This document shows positions 7,917-15,229 of a stretch of DNA of 64,000 nucleotides, piece by piece. The position numbers and the translations under genes are program-made. Within the stretch, counting starts at the first letter, position 1. Every line of letters begins with the position of its first letter. Source of the stretch: an uncultured bacterium (GTDB taxonomy: Bacteria > Elusimicrobiota > Elusimicrobia > Elusimicrobiales > Elusimicrobiaceae); assembly GCA_949298795.1 (NCBI GenBank), contig CASFXV010000002.1, positions 62,001 through 126,000 of the forward strand, written 5' to 3'. The notes under the pieces are model-generated. The model did not search any database and was not told the DNA's origin. It saw nothing but the letters and a program-made list of their open reading frames with translations.

Positions 7917-8921
7917 TTATAAATGCGCTATAACCGCCTCGGCAAACTGTTGAGTTGTTGCGCTTCCGCCCAAATCAAACGTAAGCGTTTTGCCCTCTTT
8001 TAATACGTTTAGCAAGGCGGTTTCTATACGCTGCGCGCAGTCGGCCTCGCCCAAATGCCGAAGCATCAAGCACGCGCTTAACAACAGGGCGGTGGGGTTG
8101 GCTTTATTCTGCCCCGCCAAGGCCGGGCTGCTGCCGTGCACCGCTTCAAATACGGCGGCTTTTACGCCGATGTTTGCCCCGGGGGCCACTCCTAAACCGC
8201 CCGTAAGCCCGGCGGCCAGGTCAGACACAATATCCCCATATAAATTAGGCAATACCAGTACGTCGTAAATTTCCGGGTTAATAACCAACTGCATGCACAA
8301 ATTATCCACCAATACTTCATCATAGGTTATTTGCGGATACTCCTGTGCCACGGCGCGGACCGCTTCCAAAAACAGCCCATCAGAAAATTTGCAAATATTG
8401 GCTTTGCTGACCGCCGTTACTTTGCGGCGGTTGTTTTTTACGGCATAGTCAAAAGCGTAGCGCGCGATGCGTTCGGACGCGCCGCGCGTAATGCGCTTAA
8501 TGGATTCCGCCGTATCATCATCCACCTTGCGTTCTATGCCGGCGTAAAGGTCTTCGGTATTTTCCCGCACGATGACTAGGTCCACCTTATCATAGCGGCT
8601 TTTTACGCCGGGCAATGTTTTAGCCGGGCGCACGCAGGCATATAAATCCAACGCTTTGCGAAGCGCCACATTCACACTGCGAAAGCCTTTGCCAATGGGC
8701 GTGGTAATAGGGCCTTTTAACGCCACCGTATTTTTGGCAATACTGTCCAGCACGCGCTGGGGGAGCACTTCCCCCTCCGCCTCCAGCACGGCGGCGCCGG
8801 CGCTTTGTTCTTCCCACTCTATGGGCGCGTCCGCCGCCTGCAAAATGGAAGCAACCGCGCGGGTAATTTCCGGCCCGATGCCGTCCCCCGGGATTAAGGT
8901 CACCAAATGTTTTTTTGTCAT
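7917..8921 (-). CDS. icd: NAD-dependent isocitrate dehydrogenase
   Basis: Member of the isocitrate/isopropylmalate dehydrogenase family, 334 residues. It has the GDGIGPEI start, 'GPITTPIGKGFRSVN' (as in mitochondrial IDH3) and RENTEDLYAGIE, which resembles the NAD-IDH branch more than LeuB. Oxidative decarboxylation of isocitrate gives 2-oxoglutarate. The start ATG overlaps the aconitase small-subunit stop (ATGA, 8918-8921), and the gene is last in an operon beginning with a Re-citrate-synthase-like enzyme. Homoisocitrate or isopropylmalate dehydrogenase are alternatives, but motifs and neighbours favour isocitrate. Confidence 0.82.
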   Translation of the reverse strand: MTKKHLVTLIPGDGIGPEITRAVASILQAADAPIEWEEQSAGAAVLEAEGEVLPQRVLDSIAKNTVALKGPITTPIGKGFRSVNVALRKALDLYACVRPAKTLPGVKSRYDKVDLVIVRENTEDLYAGIERKVDDDTAESIKRITRGASERIARYAFDYAVKNNRRKVTAVSKANICKFSDGLFLEAVRAVAQEYPQITYDEVLVDNLCMQLVINPEIYDVLVLPNLYGDIVSDLAAGLTGGLGVAPGANIGVKAAVFEAVHGSSPALAGQNKANPTALLLSACLMLRHLGEADCAQRIETALLNVLKEGKTLTFDLGGSATTQQFAEAVIAHL

Positions 8922-9418
8922 ACCAAATCAAACCCGCCGTGTTTCTTAATATGCGCCATCAGGCCGCCTTCATTTAAAATTTTAATCATCACGTCCGGCA
9001 GCGGGGCGACGGGAATATCCGTTTTTTGCGTCAGGTTATGCACCACGCCGGCTTTTACGTCCACATCCAACTCGTCCCCGGCGTTGATTTTATCCGTATC
9101 GCACTCCACCAAAAGTAGCCCAATATTAATGGCGTTGCGAAAGAATATGCGCGCAAAACTTTTGGCCAGCACCGCGTTTACGCCCGCCAGTTTGATAATG
9201 GTGGGGGCGTGCTCGCGCGAAGAACCCAACCCAAAATTTTTGCCGGCTACCACAAAATCCCCTTTTTGCATGGAGGAGGCAAACGCCGGGTCCGCGTCTT
9301 CCAAAACGTGTTTGGCCATTTCCGGCAAATTGCTGCGCAAGTGAAACAAGCGGCCGGGGGCGATATGGTCCGTGCTGATATCGTCTCCAAATTTCCAAGC
9401 TTTTCCTTTTAATTGCAT
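8918..9418 (-). CDS. Aconitase/isopropylmalate isomerase family, small (swivel) subunit
   Basis: LeuD-like swivel subunit of 166 residues, with the 'GDDISTDHIAPGR' N-terminus and the 'GKNFGLGSSREHAP' substrate-binding loop of the two-subunit hydro-lyases. It would pair with the large subunit encoded 1 bp upstream. The operon has no 2-isopropylmalate synthase but a citrate-synthase-like condensing enzyme, so aconitase activity is more likely than leucine biosynthesis. It overlaps the dehydrogenase gene by 4 bp. Confidence 0.85.
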   Translation of the reverse strand: MQLKGKAWKFGDDISTDHIAPGRLFHLRSNLPEMAKHVLEDADPAFASSMQKGDFVVAGKNFGLGSSREHAPTIIKLAGVNAVLAKSFARIFFRNAINIGLLLVECDTDKINAGDELDVDVKAGVVHNLTQKTDIPVAPLPDVMIKILNEGGLMAHIKKHGGFDLV

Positions 9419-9419
9419 A

Positions 9420-10673
9420 TTAAATCTCCCTCGGGTCTGTAATGTGCCCGGTCAATGCGCTGGCTGCCGCCGTGGCGGGGCTGCACAGGTAAATAAACCC
9501 TTTGGTGTTGCCCATACGGCCCTGAAAGTTGCGGTTTTGGGTGGAAAGGCAGGCTTCCCCGTCGCCCAAAATACCGCCGTGCACGCCCACGCAGGGGCCG
9601 CAGCCCGGGGTTTGCACGCTGGCGCCGCTTTCCACAAAAGTTTCAATCAACCCTTCTTTTAAGGCTTGCAGCATTACATCGCGCGAAGCGGGCGTGATAA
9701 ACAAACGTACGCCGTCCGCCACTTTTTTACCTTTTAAAATACTTGCGGCCACACGCAAATCTTCTATACGCCCGTTGGTGCAGGTACCAATATAAATTTG
9801 GTTGATTTTGATGTCCGCCAATTCTTTGGCTTTTTTCACATTGTCCACCGTGTGTGGGCAGGAAACCACCGGCTCCAGCTTAGACGCGTCTATTTGAATG
9901 ACGCGTTCGTATTCGGCGCCTTCGTCCGCTTTTACTTCTTTAAATTTATCGCCGCGGCCGTGTTCCTGCAAATATTTTTTGGTTTTGTCGTCCGTGGCAA
10001 TCAGCCCGGCTTTTGCGCCGGCTTCCACGGCCATGTTGGAAAGGGTAAAACGGTCCGCCATTTCCATATTTTCAATAGTGTCTCCGCAAAATTCCAAGGC
10101 TTTATAGGTGGCTCCGTCCGCCCCGATAAGGCCGATTAAATGCAAAATTAAGTCTTTGGCTCCCACGCCGGGCTGGAATTTGCCCGTTACTTCCACCTTA
10201 AACGTGGCGGGCACTTTCAGCCAGGTTTTGCCAATAGCCATGCCTACGGCTACGTCCGTGGAACCCATGCCCGTGGCAAACGCGCCCAGCGCGCCGGAAG
10301 TGCAGGTGTGGGAATCCGCCCCGATTAAAATTTCCCCGGGGTTTACGTATTTTTCCACCAGCAACTGGTGGCATACGCCTTCGCCAATCTCGCTAAGGAC
10401 GGCGCCCGTGCGTTTGGCAAAATCACGCAAAACCACATGGGTGTTGGAAAGTTCTTTGCGGGGGCTGGGGGCGGCGTGATCAATAAACAAAATGGTGCGG
10501 GCAGGATTTTTGACGGTGGTAAAACCGGCTTTTTCCAACTCGGCCACCGTAAGGGGGCCGGTGCCGTCCTGCACGGCGGTAACGTCTACATCCGCCACCA
10601 CAAAATCACCCGCGCGCACCGGCGCGGGGGCATGGGCGGAAATGATTTTTTCGGCTAACGTCTGTTTAAGCAT
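9420..10673 (-). CDS. Aconitase/isopropylmalate isomerase family, large (Fe-S) subunit
   Basis: LeuC-type large subunit of 417 residues. Cluster ligands are visible: one Cys in 'GTCTNGR' and two in 'PGCGPCVGVHGG'. 'GADSHTCTSGALGAFATGMGSTD' (seen near 118-140) is the family signature. With the adjacent small subunit it should bind a [4Fe-4S] cluster and isomerise citrate to isocitrate in this context. This short two-subunit form is common in thermophiles, archaea and anaerobes that use it for aconitase, homoaconitase or LeuCD, so specificity is inferred from the operon. Its start overlaps the end of the synthase gene by 8 bp. Confidence 0.85.
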   Translation of the reverse strand: MLKQTLAEKIISAHAPAPVRAGDFVVADVDVTAVQDGTGPLTVAELEKAGFTTVKNPARTILFIDHAAPSPRKELSNTHVVLRDFAKRTGAVLSEIGEGVCHQLLVEKYVNPGEILIGADSHTCTSGALGAFATGMGSTDVAVGMAIGKTWLKVPATFKVEVTGKFQPGVGAKDLILHLIGLIGADGATYKALEFCGDTIENMEMADRFTLSNMAVEAGAKAGLIATDDKTKKYLQEHGRGDKFKEVKADEGAEYERVIQIDASKLEPVVSCPHTVDNVKKAKELADIKINQIYIGTCTNGRIEDLRVAASILKGKKVADGVRLFITPASRDVMLQALKEGLIETFVESGASVQTPGCGPCVGVHGGILGDGEACLSTQNRNFQGRMGNTKGFIYLCSPATAAASALTGHITDPREI

Positions 10674-11925
10674 TTTTTTCTTCTCCCAAATAATGCGGGG
10701 TAATGGTCATTACTTTGGCGGCAATGTCCGGGTGATGATAGATAAAGCGCAACTCGCTTTCCACCAGCGGCAGCTGGTTGTGTACGTTGGCGTAGCGCAC
10801 CAGTTCCAAAATTTCACGAGCGTGGGCGTCACTCTTAAATTCCAGCTCCAGCTTTTCGTAAACGTTGCGAAAGCCTTTAATACCGCCATACTCCCCGGTG
10901 GTAATTACGCGGCCGGTTTCTATCACTTCCGGCTCCCCGCGGCCCATTTCTTCAAAATCATACAGTTCATAATTGCGGCGGTCTTTTAAAGCGCCGTCCG
11001 CATGAATGCCGGACTCGTGCGCAAACGCATTGGCCCCCACCGCCGGCTGGTTGATGGGTATCGGCACGCCAAACGCGTAAGACGCGTACTTAGCCAACTG
11101 CCAAGCTTTGTTTAGGCGAATATTGGGGTTTAATTTATAATCCCCCATGCCGCTGCCATGCACAATGGCCAACAGACAGGAAACCAAATCCGCATTGCCG
11201 GCGCGTTCCCCCAAACCGTTTACGGTGGTGTTAATAAACGCTTCCACGCCGCCGTCCACCGCGCCTTTGGCGCCCATGACGGAGTTGGCCACCGCCATAC
11301 CCAAATCATTATGACAATGCAATTCTATGCCAATGCCGGAAGCTTCGGCAATTTTGCGTATGCGGCTATAGATAACGTCCGGCGTGTCATAGCCCAGCGT
11401 ATCGCAATAGCGAAAGCGTGAAGCGCCGGCTTCTTTGGCGGCGCAGGCGAACTCAACCAAAAAATCCAAGTCCGTGCGGGAGGCGTCCTCCGCGTTTACC
11501 CCCACGCTTAAGGCCCCCTTGGCTTTAGCCGCTTTTACCGCATGTACGGCTTTATTTAAAATGGCCTTGCGGTCAAAACGGCCTCCAAATTTGCCGGCCA
11601 GCATTTGGTCTGACGTGGACATAGACAAATTGCAATACTGCAAGCCGGGCACGTTTTTATAAGCCAGCTCTACATCCTCTTCCACCGCGCGCAGCCAGCC
11701 GCTTAAACGGGTTTTGGTGATAATACCTTGTTTTACCAGTTTTAAATTGGCGTTTAAATAATTGGTTTCATGGCTGGTAGTGGGAAAACCAAATTCTGAG
11801 AAAGCAACCCCCAGCTCATTCAAGTAACAATTCAACATGGTTTTTTGAAGTTTAGACAGACCTAAGCGGGAGGTTTGCACCCCGTCCCGGTTGGTAACGT
11901 CTACAATCCAAATCGTATGCTTCAT
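10666..11925 (-). CDS. Re-type citrate synthase (homocitrate synthase/isopropylmalate synthase family)
   Basis: DRE-TIM metallolyase of 419 residues condensing acetyl-CoA with a 2-oxo acid. The N-terminus carries DVTNRDGVQT (D-x-RDGxQ metal/substrate motif), then 'SEFGFPTTSHE', 'LHCHNDLGMAVANS' with metal His residues, and 'NGLGERAGN'. The VTNRDGVQT / FGFPTTxHE variant is the one I associate with the Re-citrate synthases of clostridia and other anaerobes, not with LeuA or NifV. Followed by aconitase and isocitrate dehydrogenase, it would supply 2-oxoglutarate for glutamate without a Si-citrate synthase. Homocitrate synthase for lysine or other use is the main alternative. GGAGG precedes the ATG. 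Confidence 0.8.
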   Translation of the reverse strand: MKHTIWIVDVTNRDGVQTSRLGLSKLQKTMLNCYLNELGVAFSEFGFPTTSHETNYLNANLKLVKQGIITKTRLSGWLRAVEEDVELAYKNVPGLQYCNLSMSTSDQMLAGKFGGRFDRKAILNKAVHAVKAAKAKGALSVGVNAEDASRTDLDFLVEFACAAKEAGASRFRYCDTLGYDTPDVIYSRIRKIAEASGIGIELHCHNDLGMAVANSVMGAKGAVDGGVEAFINTTVNGLGERAGNADLVSCLLAIVHGSGMGDYKLNPNIRLNKAWQLAKYASYAFGVPIPINQPAVGANAFAHESGIHADGALKDRRNYELYDFEEMGRGEPEVIETGRVITTGEYGGIKGFRNVYEKLELEFKSDAHAREILELVRYANVHNQLPLVESELRFIYHHPDIAAKVMTITPHYLGEEKNA

Positions 11926-11958
11926 ATCGGGTCCTCCAAAATCTTTTTATATTCGTAG

Positions 11959-11986
11959 ATTTTAGCATATTTATACACGCTGTCTT
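11959..11986 (-). promoter_or_regulatory. Promoter of the citrate synthase operon
   Basis: Minus-strand extended -10 TGC-TAAAAT (TAAAAT at 11964-11959) with AAGACA 16 bp upstream (11986-11981). It lies between the terminator of the upstream gene and the synthase SD, leaving a leader of about 25-30 nt. Confidence 0.55.
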
Positions 11987-12012
11987 AGGGGAAATTAACA
12001 AAAAACCCCAAT

Positions 12013-12039
12013 AAAAACCCCGCTTTAAAAACAGCGGGG
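12013..12039 (-). terminator. Terminator of the secreted paralogue at 12052
   Basis: On the minus strand CCCCGCT / AGCGGGG stem (12039-12033 with 12024-12018) with an A/T-rich loop, followed by a T run. Confidence 0.75.
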
Positions 12040-12051
12040 AACAATAAAATG

Positions 12052-13506
12052 TTATTTGGGTTTATTCCGGTGATACTTTTGGAATAATTCCTGAAATTTT
12101 TCCCGGTATGGGCCGGGTACCCTCTTATAATGGCAGGATGTGCTATACAGCGAAGAAGAAGACGGAGGGAACTTGCCATGAACAGAAACATACTCCAGCA
12201 ACCTCTCATAAAGGCCTTTCTCAGGCAAAAACTGCTGCTGCTGTTTTAAACGCTGCAAAACAAGACGGGCCCCCAACAAATCCGGGTTATCCTGCAAGGT
12301 TTCCACCTTGGAAAACAAAACTGTTCCTTCTTGCGGCCATTGGCGGTTTTTCAACACATAAGTTTTTAATTCTTCCAATACACCCAATACCTGCGCGTGG
12401 GGTTCCCCGCCAGCCATCACGCCCTTTGCCAAGTTGGAAGCATAGTGTTCATACAACGCCAAACCCGCCCGGTACTTCTCCGCCGGGGGAACATACGCTC
12501 TAAACGCTTGTTCGGCTTCGCGCCGGGCAACGGCGGAAACATAGGGGCTGTACAATACTTTTATTACTTTCCAGGAAATCAAAGCCTCTCCTTCGGCAAA
12601 GGCCTTAAAAGATTGCCCGAAGGCCGATTTGGTGTTGTGTTGTTTCTTCTTTATATCCAATTGCACCAAGCGGGAAGAAAGCGTTTTTTCCATTTGGTCA
12701 ATACGCTGGTTAATTTCTTGTTGCTGCCAAGGGAACAGCCTGTCATAATGTTTTTTATAAAATTCCAGGGATTGGCCCTTCCCCCCATATAGAGACCCCA
12801 TTACCCTGCGGATAGCTTCCCGGCGGGCGGTATTCCCCTGTTCCGGAAGAACTAATTTTGCCGGGTGAAGGTCGTCCCATTCATACATTTGGGAAAGTGT
12901 CTTCAAGTTTTTATCATGCTGCACCGTTGAAATTCTTTGATGGAGCAAAGCCTTGTCACTGCGGGCCAAAATGTTACCGGCGTTGGAAAAATCCAGCTTG
13001 GAAAGGGACCATAAAATGTTGCGGTACTCGTTTGGCGCAAGCAATTTTTCCTGCAGGGCGCCGTTTAATAAAGCCACCGCTTTTTTAAGTTCCGCGCCGT
13101 CATATAAATTAAACTGTAAAAATTGTCGGCTTAAATCCTTGCGGGAAGAAACGGATTTAGCAGAAGCACCTTCCGGTAAAGAAAATTCTTCCCCCGTCAG
13201 CCAGCTGTGCACCAAAGCCTGCGCCTGCGCGTACTGACCGGAGCGGAAAAGAGCCTCTAAACCGTCACGCTGGGGGCCGGCGGGAACGCGTTTGAACAAT
13301 AAAAAAGAAACGCGCTGCAAATCCCTGCAGGAACGAAAACTCCTTAATTTAGTAAGGCGCTTTTCCAATTCCAACAGGTCTTTTTCGGAGGCTTTTACGC
13401 TGCCGGCGGCAAGTTTTTTGCCTACAGCCTCAATCACCGGTTTCTGAGCAAAGGCAGCCGGGCACAACAAAAATACACACAATATAAAACAGGCTATTTT
13501 CTTCAT
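12052..13506 (-). CDS. Secreted protein of unknown function, tandem paralogue A
   Basis: About 484 residues with a clear signal peptide (MKKIACFILCVFLLCPAAFA). I do not recognise a family. It is mostly alpha-helical and lysine/glutamine-rich. It carries two copies of a short repeat: an N-terminal 'FKRVPAGPQRDGLEALF' and a C-terminal 'YKRVPGPYREKFQELF', with a 'NRQWPQEGTVLF' stretch before the second. The neighbour at 13664 is a full-length paralogue, so this is a tandem duplication. An in-frame TTG at 13515 is an alternative start and sits closer to a GGGG that may act as Shine-Dalgarno. The promoter region contains the shared leader element at 13526-13595. Confidence 0.75.
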   Translation of the reverse strand: MKKIACFILCVFLLCPAAFAQKPVIEAVGKKLAAGSVKASEKDLLELEKRLTKLRSFRSCRDLQRVSFLLFKRVPAGPQRDGLEALFRSGQYAQAQALVHSWLTGEEFSLPEGASAKSVSSRKDLSRQFLQFNLYDGAELKKAVALLNGALQEKLLAPNEYRNILWSLSKLDFSNAGNILARSDKALLHQRISTVQHDKNLKTLSQMYEWDDLHPAKLVLPEQGNTARREAIRRVMGSLYGGKGQSLEFYKKHYDRLFPWQQQEINQRIDQMEKTLSSRLVQLDIKKKQHNTKSAFGQSFKAFAEGEALISWKVIKVLYSPYVSAVARREAEQAFRAYVPPAEKYRAGLALYEHYASNLAKGVMAGGEPHAQVLGVLEELKTYVLKNRQWPQEGTVLFSKVETLQDNPDLLGARLVLQRLKQQQQFLPEKGLYERLLEYVSVHGKFPPSSSSLYSTSCHYKRVPGPYREKFQELFQKYHRNKPK

Positions 13507-13525
13507 TATTATCAAGATATAAAAA

Positions 13526-13595
13526 CCCCGACATCCCCAGCCAGGGCCTTAAGACCTAACTTCCGTGGTTTTTGGACCTATGTTCACTAGGCCCA
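13526..13595 (-). promoter_or_regulatory. Shared leader element, copy A
   Basis: Reading on the minus strand: TGGGCCTA, then TAGGTCC and TAGGTCT half-sites, AAGGCCCTGG, and finally GGGG about 11-20 nt before the start codon. The same ordered blocks occur upstream of the genes at 13664 and 43799. GGTC-TTAA-GGCC can form a short hairpin, and GGGCCT can pair with AGGCCC. Confidence 0.5.
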
Positions 13596-13623
13596 GCCGC
13601 TATTATCTATGGAATAACGCTTT

Positions 13624-13646
13624 AAAAAGACCCTGTTTACACAGGG
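13624..13646 (-). terminator. Terminator of paralogue B
   Basis: Minus-strand hairpin CCCTGT / ACAGGG (13646-13631, 4-nt loop) followed by a T run, 18 bp after the stop codon of the gene ending at 13664. Confidence 0.75.
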
Positions 13647-13663
13647 GCAAAGAGACATAAAAC

Positions 13664-15109
13664 CTATTTCATATAATGATATTTTTCAAACAATTTAAGG
13701 AAACGCTCCCGATACGGCCCCGGAATTTTTTTATAACGCATAAGCGCATGATACAAAGAAGAGGTAGACGGAGGCAATTTGCCATGCTGGGCAATATAAT
13801 TCTGAAGAGAAACATATATTTCTTTTTCCGGCAACTTCTGTTGCTTCTGTTTCAAACGCTTTATCATCAGTTTGGCCCCGTCCAAATCAGGGGCAGTTTC
13901 CAGTTCCTGTAAACGGACAAACAAAGCAGACCCCTCCTGCGGCCATTGGCGGTTTTTAGCCAAATACTCATCCAATTCCTGTAAAGGTCCCAACACCTGT
14001 TGCATCTCCGGAGACACAACCAGATTTTTATCTAAATTTTGGGAATATTCCTCATACAAGGCCACCCCCGCTATTACTTCTTCCCCGTAGGAAAGACCTC
14101 CGGACAAAGCCTTTTCAGCCGCACGGCGGGCGGGGCCGGATACATAAGGGCTGTAAAGCACCTGCATTACCGTCCAGGAAGAATTGACCACCCCGGTTAC
14201 AAAACGGGCAAATACAAAGGAAAAATGCCGTTTATCCATATGTCCTTTGTTTGATGCGTTTGCTTGCAATACGCGCTGGGCAATGGTTTGTTCCATTTGG
14301 TCTATTTGCGCGTCCAATTCTTGCTGGCGCCAGGGCGGAAGCTGCTCATAATAGGCTTGATGAACAGACAAAGGCTTTTTCTTGCCCCCTGCTAACGGGC
14401 CTAATACTTGGCGGATGGCCTCCCGACGGGAAATGTTGTCCAAAGGCGGTATTTCCATCGGACGCGGATTTAGATCTTCCCATTCATACATTTTGGCAAG
14501 CTGAAGCTGCGCTTTTTCGCATTGGGGTTGGGGAATCGTATGATGCAAAATGGCTTTGCCGTTACGGGTTAAAATATATTCCGCATTGCGAAAATCCAAG
14601 CGGGAAAGAGACCATATAATATTGCGGTACTCATTTAAATTTAGTAATTTTGCCTGCCAGCCCGCCTGTAAAAACAGAACCGCTTTTTTTAACTCCGGGC
14701 CTTTAGAAAGGTCAAACTCCAGAAAGCGGGCGGCAAATTCCGCGCGGCGGCTTTTAGGTTTAACGGGAGCGGGCTGTTTAAATAAATCCTCCCCCGTCAG
14801 CCACATATGCACCTTGGCCTGCGCCTGCAGATATTTACCGCAACGGAACAAATCCTCCAGCGCATCACGCTGGGGGCCGGGCTCCACCCTGTATTTAAGC
14901 AACAAATCAACTCTTGCCAAACTGGTGGGGTTTGGTTCTTTTCTTAGTATAATAAAACGTTTTTCCAATTCTTTTAAGTCTCTTTCCGTCGCTTTTACGC
15001 CAAAAGACTCCGCCTTCTTGCAGAAAGTTTTTATAACATTCTTTTGGGCAAAAGAATAAGAAGAAATAAACAAAACCAATAAAAAACCATAAAATATTTT
15101 TTTCATCAT
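13664..15109 (-). CDS. Secreted protein of unknown function, tandem paralogue B
   Basis: About 481 residues, collinear with the product of 12052-13506 over its whole length. Shared blocks include 'GPQRDALEDLFRCGKY', 'NEYRNIIWSLSRLDF', 'MYEWEDLNPRP', 'VLYSPYVSGPARR' and the C-terminal 'YKKIPGPYRERF'. A signal peptide ends near FISSYSFAQ. No catalytic motif is visible, and a helical repeat scaffold is likely. Start uncertain: tandem ATGs at 15109/15106, an in-frame TTG at 15124 eight nt from GGGGG, and GTG at 15130. Separate terminators and leader elements show that A and B are transcribed independently despite being adjacent. Confidence 0.75.
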   Translation of the reverse strand: MMKKIFYGFLLVLFISSYSFAQKNVIKTFCKKAESFGVKATERDLKELEKRFIILRKEPNPTSLARVDLLLKYRVEPGPQRDALEDLFRCGKYLQAQAKVHMWLTGEDLFKQPAPVKPKSRRAEFAARFLEFDLSKGPELKKAVLFLQAGWQAKLLNLNEYRNIIWSLSRLDFRNAEYILTRNGKAILHHTIPQPQCEKAQLQLAKMYEWEDLNPRPMEIPPLDNISRREAIRQVLGPLAGGKKKPLSVHQAYYEQLPPWRQQELDAQIDQMEQTIAQRVLQANASNKGHMDKRHFSFVFARFVTGVVNSSWTVMQVLYSPYVSGPARRAAEKALSGGLSYGEEVIAGVALYEEYSQNLDKNLVVSPEMQQVLGPLQELDEYLAKNRQWPQEGSALFVRLQELETAPDLDGAKLMIKRLKQKQQKLPEKEIYVSLQNYIAQHGKLPPSTSSLYHALMRYKKIPGPYRERFLKLFEKYHYMK

Positions 15110-15132
15110 ACTAATAAAATACAATAACACGG

Positions 15133-15182
15133 CCCCCGTAGACAGGGCCTAAAGTCCTATATTTAACCGCTTTTTAGGCCCA
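15133..15182 (-). promoter_or_regulatory. Shared leader element, copy B
   Basis: Minus strand: TGGGCCTAAA, then TAGGACT, TTTAGGCCCTG and GGGGG. Here GGGCCTAAA and TTTAGGCCC are perfect 9-nt complementary arms around a 19-nt loop. The element lies immediately after the terminator at 15196-15219, so the promoter must overlap it or lie inside it. Confidence 0.5.
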
Positions 15183-15195
15183 TCTTCCGTAAATT

Positions 15196-15219
15196 AAAAC
15201 CCCCGCTTGACTGCCAAGC
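15196..15219 (-). terminator. Terminator of the GGDEF-EAL gene
   Basis: Minus-strand CCCCCGCTTGG / CAAGCGGGGG-type hairpin followed by TTTTAATTT, 11 bp beyond the stop of the gene ending at 15230. Confidence 0.85.
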
Positions 15220-15229
15220 GGGGGGTTTA

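Noticed and set aside
13526-13595. c-di-GMP (GEMM) riboswitch as an explanation for the shared leader element
   Set aside because: The GEMM tetraloop/receptor and conserved core sequences are absent; the blocks do not match any riboswitch consensus I know.
12052-15109. Helicase-associated (HA) domain in the tandem secreted proteins
   Set aside because: The C-terminal W/P-containing repeats look superficially similar, but spacing and the signal peptide do not fit a DNA-binding helicase accessory domain.
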